Shown: positions 26,601 through 34,948, counted from the first letter of the stretch. The stretch: 64,000 bases of DNA from CAYILR01 sp964364175 (GCA_964364175.1 CAYILR010000017.1:1-64000), one strand, 5' to 3'. Translations and numbers: made by a program. The notes: generated from the sequence alone by a model not told the origin.

Positions 26601-27787
26601 AAAGCAATATTAAATCGAGGACCTTGAAAATATTTGATTCGCAAAGGGACCCCGGCATTGAGCTGCATCGGGACTGTTGTAGCTGAGCACTTCATGGCGG
26701 TGGCGTGTTGACCATCATTGTTGACGAGTGTCGAGGTGTAGTTTCCGGATGACGGCCCAGTTTCCAAAGTCGAGCCGTCATCCGACACCAAAGCAAATTG
26801 GTAGTTACCAGCTCCCTTGGCGGGTTTTTTTGTGGTGAGAACTGCAGTAGTTTCAAAAATAAACGAGAAAAAATCAATGAGCTTGTTTCCATTGGCGCTC
26901 AGGGATCCTCCCCCTTGAATGGGGAAGCCTGAGCTAAAACTGCGAGTGGGTACATTAAGTTGGTTAAAAAACAAGGAAACTGAAGCGGCGCTGGGCGAAG
27001 GGAAAGCAGCCGGATTGTTCGAGAACTTCATTGCACTGCAATTACATCCTGCTGTTGCACAGGCAATATCCATCGCTTTTTTGCATTCGGCTGTCGTGCA
27101 TTTGTCCCCCCAAGCAGGCGCCTTAGTGCAAGAAGAGTTAGTGCAGGTTGACGGATAATTACACGAATATCCAAAATACTGCGGAGCAAACCAGAGATTT
27201 CCCTTGAGGCCGTGTTCCGGGTCGATCGGTTTGGTTCCATCAAAAGGATCGCAAACGATGCCGCTCTCAGTTGTCACCGTGGCAGGAGAAGTAGAACCAC
27301 CACTTCCGCTACCACTGTCACCTGCTCCTCCTGGACATGCTCCCTGTGAGTCCCGATACGCTATACCCTTTTTCTCTCCAAAGTGATTATCGTAATGCGC
27401 CTGCCACGCACTGATTCCAATCGTGATCGTCTGAGGATTATCGGGGTTGCCGGGTGGATAGTGGCAAATCGTGATTTTCTGCTCTCCAGCAGAAGGCTGG
27501 GCTGCAGTTGCCGAAGTAAAATTTCCGCAGGCAGTATACGAACCATCGGGAAGAAATTGAATACTGGGGGAACTCCCAGGCGCGCTTTTCTGTGAATAGT
27601 AATTTTTGAGATAATCCTCGTCATCGGCGGTCCAAAAATAATTCCCTGACGGCGGATAGGTCGTACAGGTCGGCGCAGAAGCTTGGCTCTGCTGCTGTTG
27701 TTGTTGTCCTTGCCCCTGACCCTGCCCACCAGGAGCTGCACGCACCTCGACGCTCCTCAATGGCATGAGAATTTGGCTAGCAATCAA
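23651..27787 (-). CDS. Giant exported/surface protein with PA14-like domain and Thr-Gly, Ser-Pro and Lys-Asp repeats
   Basis: The 1378-residue frame shows a Gly/Gln-rich N terminus; a first Cys-His segment CHYPPGNPDNPQTITIG (about 108-124); a PA14-like beta domain (about 190-400, with FALVSDDGSTLETG and LRIKYFQGPRFNIALILLW); a Ser-Pro tract; Lys-Asp repeats; a second CHIPPGNPGNAHTINID; a long Gly-Thr repeat (encoded about 25810-26010); then a Cys-rich area, hydrophobic helices (TLLAATAVCTVMCAISW) and a 600-residue C-terminal part. The start is uncertain: no ATG is well placed, the first candidate is TTG at 27787, and the frame is open to 27829 through a signal-like stretch (FRTSLSWLLIASQILM). 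It heads the protease operon. Confidence 0.7.
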   Translation of the reverse strand: MIASQILMPLRSVEVRAAPGGQGQGQGQQQQQQSQASAPTCTTYPPSGNYFWTADDEDYLKNYYSQKSAPGSSPSIQFLPDGSYTACGNFTSATAAQPSAGEQKITICHYPPGNPDNPQTITIGISAWQAHYDNHFGEKKGIAYRDSQGACPGGAGDSGSGSGGSTSPATVTTESGIVCDPFDGTKPIDPEHGLKGNLWFAPQYFGYSCNYPSTCTNSSCTKAPAWGDKCTTAECKKAMDIACATAGCNCSAMKFSNNPAAFPSPSAASVSLFFNQLNVPTRSFSSGFPIQGGGSLSANGNKLIDFFSFIFETTAVLTTKKPAKGAGNYQFALVSDDGSTLETGPSSGNYTSTLVNNDGQHATAMKCSATTVPMQLNAGVPLRIKYFQGPRFNIALILLWRKADGISLSSGCSYPGNGWEPVPAENLYMPQTVPPYEPVKNPCATPSPSPSPSRSPSASPSPLVSPSQTASPSSSSRPSTSPATSGDSDKDKDKDSHKVDVCHIPPGNPGNAHTINIDRSALQTHLSHGDSAGACSGGGKDKDKDQDKDSDKDKDKDKDPITTSSSSTPSMSPSPVCVGANCGVTESPSPPPETGTGTGTGTGTGTGTSTGTETGTGTGTSTGTGTGSGTGTGTSTGTGTGAGTGTGTSTGTATGTGTGTGCAHEAGCCEDGSPKPADGKCTPDPFNPALLSLLLGCDMTCKNTLAVAALATTAPNDKAKASMLMTLPLCKAYKEFKKAERVNRTLLNTLLAATAVCTVMCAISWISPTTINADTATKGCLVMIGTAILIDVFVSFATSEGSRLVEQLDKLTGGRASGMGKDDALNLERFLKKDKNQYALIFNSVFEQSCSVYRFVAEKVGIGNLVSSAYATSAGGTGASPEQAINQAKAAILKQLPPGQEATNITCSTSVVPTGVYATCATPDSIRVSSNGKTLPFVGDQNYVLSKINACGVWVKVNYPDKATLVAQTAATSGAAAVPCIYFTHKLGSEYMAMAGGGVSASSAGMDAAKTQIDAVNNAAIAETANPNCAKAVADPTSGFPTPAFLALHPPPTATCALVDSALVIETVPGVQGKGFVPNSGEPCETTGTCHQTHTGCIMIPFGAAFSAKRAKNLKLVLKKKKTTCDQILLLGVVGGTAVSSRKFNHLYTDSRENIPGVKTNSGANIPASKIPASPYESPMKLEEIRSDSDISSSIDGQMFLGTDEEFSGLVQEKSEAIDNDEMLKKIFSVGPAQAVSSTVNEMVPGLDPQLIAVIGESAEIGVNTGMPLSSGGSSSENNNSNEEINKPEKEESTIRQNITPEARNQVENKIMGSLSSTSGPTGNSQIHSAKISLAPLPGQADVFHVEETSRNLFQIVSGRIRVVNQRGAVGIRTLSHE
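25805..26015 (-). repeat. Gly-Thr dipeptide repeat region of the surface protein
   Basis: About 70 codons encode almost only Gly and Thr with occasional Ser, Ala or Glu (GTGTGTSTGT pattern). Codon use varies from unit to unit, so this is selection for a flexible protein linker rather than a young DNA microsatellite, although slippage could change its length. A Lys-Asp tract (about 26100-26180) and a Ser-Pro tract (about 26370-26460) adjoin it. Confidence 0.8.
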
Positions 27788-27975
27788 TAGCCAACTCAGA
27801 CTGGTTCTAAAAATGAAGCACCCCCGGTTTTATCCCTTCCAATATTGTAACAAATTTTAAAAATGAATGGTTCAGGAATGAGCAAAAAATTCCCGTCAAA
27901 AATCATGTTGTTCCATTCAATTCGTTGAAATTTTGTCGCTCACAAATTTTCAATACAACCTATATACTTGAACTC

Positions 27976-30663
27976 ATGAACCTGACTCAAAACACCCATC
28001 GGAGGGTACTCCCCCTCCTCCTTCTGTTCTCGGGATTTTCTGGAATCGCATACGAGGTCCTCTACGGCCGTCTGATTGGGAATCTCATCGGGGACCAATT
28101 CGCGGTTTCTGCTGCCGTTCTGATCACGTTCCTACTGGGGACAGGCCTGGGATCAATTCTCTCGATTCGAATGAAAATTCCGCTATGGGCGATCGAACTC
28201 TGCATCGGGATTCTCGGGATTTTTTACGCCCTCAACTATGGCTGGATCGAAGGGGTTTTCTACGAGAATCACTCTGACTTTTTTAACGGAATTCATGGCA
28301 AAATCTGGATTGCTTCTTTTTTCCTTTTTGGGCCCGCTCTGCTCATTGGGTTCAGCGTTCCACTTTTTGCACATTATTTAAAATCCACAAAAAAAGGCAC
28401 CTCCTTCGCCAAAGTGTATTCCATTTACAATCTCGGTGCCGCGGTGACTGTGATTGTTTTGGAATTTTTCATCTTTCGCAAACTGGGATTGAAGGGAGCG
28501 CTTCTGTTCTTTTCTTCCGTCAATTTGATCACTGCATTTTTGCTCAAATTCGCCCTGCCAAAACCTCCTGAGTCCATGGAGACTTTAATTCTTAGAAACT
28601 CATTCTCAAATCCACTCCCGATCATCGCTCTCATTCTCGCCAGTGTTTCTTCAGCAGTTTTTCAGCTCTACATGATCAAACTCTCAGAGCTGATGTTTGG
28701 GCCGTTCCGCGAAACCTTCGCGTTGGTGCTGGCCATCGTTATTTTCGGGATTACTTTGGGATCTTATCTGGTCAATCGATTCAAAATCGATTTCCTGAAA
28801 ATCATGACGCTGAACTTGGTCGGAATCCTCTTGATTCTATTCCAAGTCCAACCCATTTTGAGTTTTTATGCGAAGAACTACTCCCTGGCCTCCCAGAGCC
28901 ACATCGCGCTACTGATCTTTAAATTCTCCATTCTGGTTTTTTTGATGCTGATTCCTTCTACTACTTTTGGTGCCACGATTCCTGCGTTCACCCAAAATTC
29001 CCAACCAGACTCTCAAAAAAATGTCCCCAAACAACCCGGTTTTCTCTTGCTGATGTCGTCCCTGGGAAACTGCCTGGGATTTCTGCTGATGGTTTTTGTT
29101 TTTCATCAATATTTGGATTACGGAACACAACTCATCGTGGTGGGAGCCCTTTCGCTGAGTGCGATTTGGATTTATTCCCGATTTGATCAGCAGCAGATCT
29201 CCGTGGGAATCATTTTTCTTTTCGTGACGGCAGGCGTGCATCATTTTCTCTGGGATGAGGACACTCTGTATTTGAGTTACACCGCGTTTCATTCCAAGAA
29301 AGAAATGGTTGAATCCCGAGCTACTTTTAAAAAGGCCAGCACGTTCAAAGGATACCAAGACGTTTTCTCACTGACTTGGTTGAACGGAGATCCTCACTTT
29401 TTCATCAACGGGTACATTAGCTTCCCACTCAATTCTTCATCTGAAAAAATAGTAGGATTACTCTCTGTCATGTTTTCTCCAAAAACAGACGAAGCTCTCG
29501 TGCTAGGTCTGGGCAGCGGGTCGACAGCTTCGGTTGTGGGCCTGGCCTTTGATCACACCGACGCGATTGAAATCAATCCCGCTGTCCGCGCCAATTTGTA
29601 TCAAATGAAGGAATGGAATTTTGATATTGAACACAATCCGAAGGTCAATATCGTCGTAGACGATGCAATTCACTTCACGCGGACATCACCCAAAAAATAC
29701 TCGCTGATTCTCAACACAGTGACCTCACCTCTGTATTTCAGTTCCTCTAAACTCTATACAGCCGACTTTTTTAAAACCGTCAAATCGCGCCTCACCCCCG
29801 AAGGGGTCTACGTCACTTGGATCGATTCCCGAATTGGGGACCGAGGATTCGATATCATTCTCAAAACACTCAACACCCAGTTTCGAGAATGTGGCATGAC
29901 TTACATTAAATCAGCATACTTTCTACTGATTTGTGGTGATGCTGAAATCTCGCTCAAACAAACGGGATTAGCCAAGAGAGCCCCGGAGGTTTGGGAAGAA
30001 TTACTGAAGGATTATCGGATTCTGCCTGAGCATCTCCCCAATCGGCTGTTGACCTCTCATGCCTTTCAATTAATTGGCGACGAACGGACAGCGGTGAATA
30101 GTTTGGACCTCCCTTCATTGGAATTTGAAATGGCGAATCTGACCTCCCGCGGTTTTCCCGGCGCAAAATCACGAATTGAAAGGCAAATGAATTTCCAGGA
30201 AATCGCAAGAGCGTTGAAATCGATCCAGAACTGGCGATCGATCGATTTGGCAGTCGAGGCAAAGCATGCTGTCGATGATTCCTTCATCGAACGGCGCTGG
30301 GAAACTTTGAATCAAGTCAAACAAGCACCCGCTTTGCGGCTCTATAATGAAGCGGATTTGCATTATTACGCTGAAATCGCAAAGCGCGCAAAAACAGCCA
30401 AAGCTTTTCACAAATATGGTTATCAACTGATGGAGCGTAATCGCTACAAGGAAGCCATCTCACAGTTCAATTGGGCGCTCTCGATCAACAGCCGCCATGA
30501 CAACTCTAATTTCAATATAGGTTCGTGCTACGAATACTTGGGGGATTTAAAGCGTGCTGAAGAATACTACCGGCGTGAGTTGGCAATTGACCCTTCGGAC
30601 GATGGGGTCCCTCGAAGGCTAGAGCGCCTCAAAGCGAAAAAGACGCGCAAACACAAAACGTGA
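27976..30663 (+). CDS. Membrane spermidine-synthase-like protein with C-terminal TPR repeats
   Basis: I start at the ATG at 27976; the upstream TTG at 27925 adds no family-like sequence. The 895-residue product has about a dozen hydrophobic segments (about residues 10-420, LLLLFSGFSGIAYEVLYGR first). A methyltransferase-like spermidine-synthase fold follows, with glycine loop VLGLGSGSTASVVG, acidic turn DAIEINP and VVDDAIHF, then two TPR units near the C terminus (YKEAISQFNWALSIN, LKRAEEYYRRELAIDP). This fusion family is widespread in bacteria, and its substrate is unknown. The expected D-x-x-x-P catalytic segment of true spermidine synthases is not clear (LILNTVTSPLYF). Confidence 0.75.
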   Translation: MNLTQNTHRRVLPLLLLFSGFSGIAYEVLYGRLIGNLIGDQFAVSAAVLITFLLGTGLGSILSIRMKIPLWAIELCIGILGIFYALNYGWIEGVFYENHSDFFNGIHGKIWIASFFLFGPALLIGFSVPLFAHYLKSTKKGTSFAKVYSIYNLGAAVTVIVLEFFIFRKLGLKGALLFFSSVNLITAFLLKFALPKPPESMETLILRNSFSNPLPIIALILASVSSAVFQLYMIKLSELMFGPFRETFALVLAIVIFGITLGSYLVNRFKIDFLKIMTLNLVGILLILFQVQPILSFYAKNYSLASQSHIALLIFKFSILVFLMLIPSTTFGATIPAFTQNSQPDSQKNVPKQPGFLLLMSSLGNCLGFLLMVFVFHQYLDYGTQLIVVGALSLSAIWIYSRFDQQQISVGIIFLFVTAGVHHFLWDEDTLYLSYTAFHSKKEMVESRATFKKASTFKGYQDVFSLTWLNGDPHFFINGYISFPLNSSSEKIVGLLSVMFSPKTDEALVLGLGSGSTASVVGLAFDHTDAIEINPAVRANLYQMKEWNFDIEHNPKVNIVVDDAIHFTRTSPKKYSLILNTVTSPLYFSSSKLYTADFFKTVKSRLTPEGVYVTWIDSRIGDRGFDIILKTLNTQFRECGMTYIKSAYFLLICGDAEISLKQTGLAKRAPEVWEELLKDYRILPEHLPNRLLTSHAFQLIGDERTAVNSLDLPSLEFEMANLTSRGFPGAKSRIERQMNFQEIARALKSIQNWRSIDLAVEAKHAVDDSFIERRWETLNQVKQAPALRLYNEADLHYYAEIAKRAKTAKAFHKYGYQLMERNRYKEAISQFNWALSINSRHDNSNFNIGSCYEYLGDLKRAEEYYRRELAIDPSDDGVPRRLERLKAKKTRKHKT

Positions 30664-30674
30664 TGAACTAAGAA

Positions 30675-32006
30675 CTAAGCGCTTTCGGCGCTGCCGCTAT
30701 TGGCATTCGGCACAGCGGTTACTTTGGACACCGCTCCCGTTGGGGGAGTAGCGTTCGCATCACCTAGGACCAAAACAGGACGCTCGCCCTTGTTGATGGT
30801 ATTCTTGGTGACCACACATTTCTTCACATCGGTCTTCGCAGGCAGATCGTACATCACATCCAGCATCGAGTGCTCGATGATCGCGCGCAATCCCCGGGCT
30901 CCAGTCCCTCGCTTGATCGCTTGAGTAGCAATGGCGTGAATCGCGTCCTCTTCGAACTCCAAATTGATTCCGTCGTACTCCATGAGTTTTGCATATTGCT
31001 TCACAAGAGCATTTTTCGGTTTCGTCAAAATATCTACGAGTGCTTTTTCGTCCAGCTCTTCCAAAGTAGTGATCACGGGCAAACGTCCAATGAATTCCGG
31101 AATCAATCCGAACCTCACCAAATCCTCGGGCTCGACTTGCGCGAACATTTCGGAGACGGTTTCATCTTTTTTAGAAGCCGCATCCGAATGGAGACCCAAG
31201 CTGCGCTTGCCTTTGCGCTGACCGACTACTTTGTCGAGGCCAACGAACGCCCCACCGCAAATGAACAAAATATTCGAAGTATCCACTTGAATGAATTCTT
31301 GCTGAGGATGCTTTCGCCCACCTTTGGGAGGGACATTGGCGATGGTGCCTTCGAGCATTTTCAATAATGCTTGCTGAACACCCTCACCGCTCACATCGCG
31401 GGTGATTGATGGGTTCTCGCTTTTTCTGGAGATTTTATCCACTTCGTCGATGTAGACGATCCCTTTTTGAGCTCGCTCGACGTTGTTGTCGCAGTTCTGC
31501 AGCAGGGTCAAAATGATGTTCTCGACGTCCTCACCGACATAACCGGCTTCGGTCAAAGTGGTGGCATCAGCGATCGCGAACGGAACATTCAAAATTTTAG
31601 CCAAGGTTTGCGCAAGCAATGTCTTGCCCGTCCCCGTCGGCCCGATCAGCAGAATATTGCTTTTTGAAAGCTCGACGCTGTCGCGGCTCCGCTTGTCGGA
31701 CTGATGCTGAATGCGCTTGTAGTGGTTATACACTGCAACCGAGAGTGCTCTCTTGGCGCGATCTTGTCCGATGACATAATCATCCAAGATGCCCTTGATC
31801 TCGGCTGGTTTTGGAATGCGGTCAGAATTGCGAGCAGGGCTGTCTTTCTGGCCTTCTTCACTAATGATGTCGTTGCAAAGCTCGATGCACTCGTCGCAAA
31901 TGTAGACCGTTGGGCCTGCGATGAGTTTTTTGACCTCTCTTTGGTTCTTCCCGCAGAAAGAGCAGCATAAATTCCCGAAACCATCTCCGTATCGTCTTGA
32001 GTCCAT
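30675..32006 (-). CDS. clpX: ATP-dependent Clp protease ATP-binding subunit ClpX
   Basis: The 443-residue protein has the N-terminal four-cysteine zinc domain (CCSFCGKNQREV and YICDECIELC), the AAA+ core with Walker A LLIGPTGTGKTLLAQTLA and Walker B IVYIDEVDKI, and the sensor regions RGTGARGLRAI. ClpX unfolds substrates for ClpP. clpP lies 70 bases upstream on the same strand. The C-terminal tail is slightly longer than usual (TPPTGAVSKV onward). Confidence 0.97.
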   Translation of the reverse strand: MDSRRYGDGFGNLCCSFCGKNQREVKKLIAGPTVYICDECIELCNDIISEEGQKDSPARNSDRIPKPAEIKGILDDYVIGQDRAKRALSVAVYNHYKRIQHQSDKRSRDSVELSKSNILLIGPTGTGKTLLAQTLAKILNVPFAIADATTLTEAGYVGEDVENIILTLLQNCDNNVERAQKGIVYIDEVDKISRKSENPSITRDVSGEGVQQALLKMLEGTIANVPPKGGRKHPQQEFIQVDTSNILFICGGAFVGLDKVVGQRKGKRSLGLHSDAASKKDETVSEMFAQVEPEDLVRFGLIPEFIGRLPVITTLEELDEKALVDILTKPKNALVKQYAKLMEYDGINLEFEEDAIHAIATQAIKRGTGARGLRAIIEHSMLDVMYDLPAKTDVKKCVVTKNTINKGERPVLVLGDANATPPTGAVSKVTAVPNANSGSAESA

Positions 32007-32076
32007 CGTTATGCGCTCCTCCCGCTTCGCTCTGTTTTGAACTACAACTTCTGTCCTGTTAAACTCTACGCCCCAA

Positions 32077-32748
32077 CTAGCTATCTGCCTTAACTTGATC
32101 AGTTTTGCCGTGTTTCACCACGACTTTGTCAATCAAGCCATACTCCACTGCTTCTTGTGCTGACAGGTAGTTGTCCCGGTCCGTGTCCTTCTGAATTTTA
32201 GAAATATCTCGTCCTGTGTGTGACGAAAGTATTTTATTCAATTGCTCTTTCAAATAGAGAATTTCTTTCGCTTGAATTTCGATATCTGACGCTTGCCCTC
32301 GAGCACCGCCCAGAGGCTGGTGAATCATAATCCGGCTGTTCGGGAGGCTGAAACGCTTGCCCTTTTCACCTGCTGCGAGAAGCAAAGAACCCATGCTGGC
32401 AGCCAGGCCGATACAATAGGTAGAAATCTGTGGTTTCACAAATTGCATCACATCGTAAATCCCCAAGCCTGCGCTCACAGATCCACCCGGAGAATTAATG
32501 TATAAATGAATGTCCTTATCTGGATCCGAAGATTCCAAAAAGAAAAGCTGCGCGATGATCAAATTGGCCACGACGTCGTTGATCTCGGTGCCCAGAAAAA
32601 TAATTCGATCCAGCAAAAGTCGCGAATAAATATCGTACTGACGCTCACCTCTCGCGGTCTGCTCCACGACAGTGGGATTGGGAATATAAGCCCTGGGCTC
32701 AAAACCTACGATCTCTGGTTGTACGAGCTGGTGTGGGACTTTTATCAT
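32077..32748 (-). CDS. clpP: ATP-dependent Clp protease proteolytic subunit
   Basis: I use the ATG at 32748 because a strong GGAGGAG site lies 8 bases upstream; an ATG at 32769 would place that site inside the coding region. The 223-residue enzyme has the catalytic Ser in GLAASMGSLLLAAG and the His in SRIMIHQPLGGARGQA, plus YINSPGGSVSAGLGIYD. It forms the proteolytic chamber used by ClpX, whose gene follows. A trigger-factor gene, common upstream of clpP, is absent; a short unknown gene takes that place. Confidence 0.95.
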   Translation of the reverse strand: MIKVPHQLVQPEIVGFEPRAYIPNPTVVEQTARGERQYDIYSRLLLDRIIFLGTEINDVVANLIIAQLFFLESSDPDKDIHLYINSPGGSVSAGLGIYDVMQFVKPQISTYCIGLAASMGSLLLAAGEKGKRFSLPNSRIMIHQPLGGARGQASDIEIQAKEILYLKEQLNKILSSHTGRDISKIQKDTDRDNYLSAQEAVEYGLIDKVVVKHGKTDQVKADS

Positions 32749-32839
32749 CGTTGGTTCTCCTCCGGACATAACAGCCTGGAATCCAGTATAACTCCATTCG
32801 GCGCTTTCGGGTGGGGGATTTAGGAGAGTTGGAATGTTT

Positions 32840-33091
32840 TTATAAATTCATAGATGACGCGACGCGCTCAAGATAGAGCTGCATGATCAATCTAAATTGA
32901 TCCATGGTCAGAGAATTGGCGTCAAATCCAGATTTCTGAATCAAAACATCGATTTCTGAGCGAACGAGGTCATGCGGCAACCCCGTCATCCCAATAATCA
33001 TTTGAAGTAGCTCCTGCCCACCCAGCTGCGCACCTGAAATCACTGAATCTGGCGTCGCTTCGGATGAAGAAGCTACAGTGGAAACCTTCAT
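32840..33091 (-). CDS. Small conserved-looking protein upstream of clpP (83 aa)
   Basis: This 83-residue product is cytoplasmic in appearance, with a Ser-rich start and a helical body (GGQELLQMIIGMTGLPHDLV and TMDQFRLIMQLYLERV). No family is recognised. It lies 91 bases upstream of clpP on the same strand and has a plausible ATG, so it could be a ClpXP-linked adaptor or simply a neighbour. Confidence 0.5.
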   Translation of the reverse strand: MKVSTVASSSEATPDSVISGAQLGGQELLQMIIGMTGLPHDLVRSEIDVLIQKSGFDANSLTMDQFRLIMQLYLERVASSMNL

Positions 33092-33150
33092 GGATTCCCC
33101 TCCCCTGCTCCAATATGAATATACTTTTTGAATAATAAAAAGTTTTTTCT

Positions 33151-33180
33151 TTGAATTTGGATAAAAACTGACTGAATACT
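33151..33180 (+). promoter_or_regulatory. Probable promoter of the acyl-CoA thioesterase gene
   Basis: TTGAAT at 33151-33156 and AATACT at 33175-33180 are 18 bases apart, 30 bases before the ATG at 33210. An AGGAG ribosome site lies about 10 bases before the start. Confidence 0.35.
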
Positions 33181-33209
33181 CATTAGCACAACTCAGGAGA
33201 TTAGCAGCT

Positions 33210-33725
33210 ATGTCCCAACCTCAGTCCCCACTGCCCGGTAAACCTTCCCGTGAATCCGCCGTCGTCATGACCGAAATCGTTCTTCCCTCAGACACGAACG
33301 CGCTGGGCACGATTTTCGGAGGGAAAATCATGGCCTGGATTGATATCGCTGGCGCGATCGCAGCGGGCAGACATGCACGGCGAGTAGTGGTCACCGCATC
33401 GATCGACGCGCTTCACTTCGTGGCTCCTGTAAAACTAGGGCATGTCGTACATATTCGGGCGGCTGTAAATTACGCCGGAAAAACCTCGATGGAAGTCGGG
33501 GTTCGCGTCGAATCCGAAAATCCGGTCACAGGTGAACGCAATCATACCGCAACAGCTTACACGACTTTTGTGGGATTAAATGACAGCGGAAAACCAGCGC
33601 CTGTTCCACCGGTGATACCCGAGACACCCGAGGAAAAACGCCGCTACCAAGAAGCCATCAAGCGGCGAGCATCACGGATCAAACTGGCTGAGGATATTAA
33701 GCAGGGGCGGATTCAACAGGACTAG
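33210..33725 (+). CDS. Acyl-CoA thioesterase, YciA-like hotdog fold
   Basis: The 171-residue protein has the hotdog core with the acidic catalytic segment LPSDTNALGTIFGGKIMAWID, typical of YciA/BFIT-type thioesterases, then SIDALHFVAPVKLGHVV and MEVGVRVESENP. It hydrolyses acyl-CoA thioesters in the cytoplasm. A C-terminal helical extension (about 130-171) is rich in Arg and Lys. The stop overlaps the convergent hicB gene by 4 bases. Confidence 0.88.
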   Translation: MSQPQSPLPGKPSRESAVVMTEIVLPSDTNALGTIFGGKIMAWIDIAGAIAAGRHARRVVVTASIDALHFVAPVKLGHVVHIRAAVNYAGKTSMEVGVRVESENPVTGERNHTATAYTTFVGLNDSGKPAPVPPVIPETPEEKRRYQEAIKRRASRIKLAEDIKQGRIQQD

Positions 33726-34153
33726 GCAGCTATAATTTCGTCTAGGCTGAATTTTGGGAAAATCCGTTTAATCAGCAGAATTGTGGTGAACTCCGGATTG
33801 GCAGTTTTTGAATTTTCTAGCCGCTGGTAGCTATAGATATTTTTAAATCCCATTTTGTCGGCGACTTCTCTTTGCGTCATCCCCTGCGTTAAACGATGAC
33901 GTCTCAGCAGAAGCGCAAATGCTATTTTGGGTTCTACTTCTACCGTTACAATTCCCCTCCCCTTGAGTCCCTTTTTAGGAAGGGGAGAAACTCTTTTAGA
34001 ATCCTCTGGCTCGTCTAAATAAAGATTCAGCGCTTCGTGCATATTGCTCTGGAGTTCTTCGAGTGAATCTCCTTGGGTGCGACAGCCTTCGAGTTCAATA
34101 CATTCCGTCCAAAATCCAGTTCCCTCACGATGAACTTTAAAATGATATTTCAT
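33722..34153 (-). CDS. hicB: HicB-type antitoxin with C-terminal helix-turn-helix
   Basis: The N-terminal 60 residues are a partial-RNase-H HicB fold (FWTECIELEGCRTQGDSLEELQSNMHEALNLYL). The last 70 residues form an Xre-type helix-turn-helix (RLTQGMTQREVADKMGFKNIYSYQRLE). HicB neutralises the HicA mRNA interferase and represses its own operon; the HTH domain would read the operator at 34364-34385. The ATG overlaps the hicA stop (ATGA), giving the toxin-first order common for hicAB. Confidence 0.88.
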   Translation of the reverse strand: MKYHFKVHREGTGFWTECIELEGCRTQGDSLEELQSNMHEALNLYLDEPEDSKRVSPLPKKGLKGRGIVTVEVEPKIAFALLLRRHRLTQGMTQREVADKMGFKNIYSYQRLENSKTANPEFTTILLIKRIFPKFSLDEIIAA

Positions 34154-34347
34154 TGTATTTTACCTTCTTTCTCTATTCTCAATCTTTTTTTCAAATCATG
34201 TTCCGTTCCCTTGCTCAGCTCTCTATGCATCGGAATCACTTCTACTTCTGAACCTTTCTCAATGACGACATGACTTCCTTTCTGTCTCAGAACAATCCAG
34301 CCCTCTTTGAGAAAAAGCTTCAACATATCCTTGCCGCTAATTGGCAT
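34150..34347 (-). CDS. hicA: HicA-type mRNA interferase toxin
   Basis: The 65-residue product is a complete HicA double-stranded-RNA-binding-like fold: MPISGKDMLKLFLKEGW, the catalytic His in RQKGSHVVIEK, and IPMHRELSKGTEHDLKK. It cleaves mRNA when free of HicB. A promoter and AGGAGC ribosome site sit directly upstream. Confidence 0.9.
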   Translation of the reverse strand: MPISGKDMLKLFLKEGWIVLRQKGSHVVIEKGSEVEVIPMHRELSKGTEHDLKKRLRIEKEGKIQ

Positions 34348-34361
34348 TTTTAGCTCCTTTC

Positions 34362-34389
34362 ATAATACCACTTATAGTTGGTATTTCAA
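34362..34389 (-). promoter_or_regulatory. hicAB promoter
   Basis: On the minus strand, TTGAAA (34389-34384) and TATTAT (34367-34362) are separated by 16 bases, just upstream of AGGAGC and the hicA ATG at 34347. Confidence 0.65.
34364..34385. promoter_or_regulatory. Inverted-repeat operator inside the hicAB promoter
   Basis: AATACCA and TGGTATT form 7-base arms around an 8-base spacer and overlap both promoter hexamers. This is the expected position for HicB self-repression. Confidence 0.6.
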
Positions 34390-34495
34390 GTTTTATTTAA
34401 AGGAGCTATTTGAGCAATAAATGGGCCAAACTATAGGCTTTATAAGTGTTATGATTGTCGAAAGTCGGTCAGAATGACGGATTCCGGACTCGAAA

Positions 34496-34948
34496 CTAAC
34501 CCAAATGTATTCGTTGATTTTGCAGAGTCAGAAAATACCCGCGCTCATCTTGCTGCAAATGCCTCAGCAAATCCATGTATGCGGAACGCAAAAATTTAGC
34601 TTCCTCACTGCGGCCCTGGCGTTGGATCCGGCACGTCAGGCGGCCAGGGCGAAACCGTAAAGTCTCGGGTTTGAGACGCTCGGTGATTCGATCATTGATC
34701 AGGACCTCAAATCCATCCTCAGGATTGCCATCGATGCGCTGAACAAAATAGGCGGTGTCTTTGACGTCGATCGTTTTGGTTTCACGACCGATGTGTAAAT
34801 AGTACTTGTCTTTGTCAGACCACTTCAAGCTTCTGGCAAAAAGCTCGCGCGTGGGATCGTGAGAAATTTCAATTCCGTCGGCGATCCAAACTCCGTCGGC
34901 GGTCAACTCGATGACTTCGTTGTCGACGAAAAACGGAGCGTTCTGCAT
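34496..34948 (-). CDS. DUF1285-like protein
   Basis: Starting at the ATG at 34948 (TGATG overlap with the upstream stop, GGGAG about 9 bases before), the product has 150 residues. The pattern DGVWIADGIEISHDPTRELF, then YYLHIGRETKTIDVKDTAYFV, resembles DUF1285 proteins, which have an unknown role. A longer frame to 34996 exists but overlaps the phosphatase gene. It is coupled to the histidine phosphatase. Confidence 0.62.
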   Translation of the reverse strand: MQNAPFFVDNEVIELTADGVWIADGIEISHDPTRELFARSLKWSDKDKYYLHIGRETKTIDVKDTAYFVQRIDGNPEDGFEVLINDRITERLKPETLRFRPGRLTCRIQRQGRSEEAKFLRSAYMDLLRHLQQDERGYFLTLQNQRIHLG

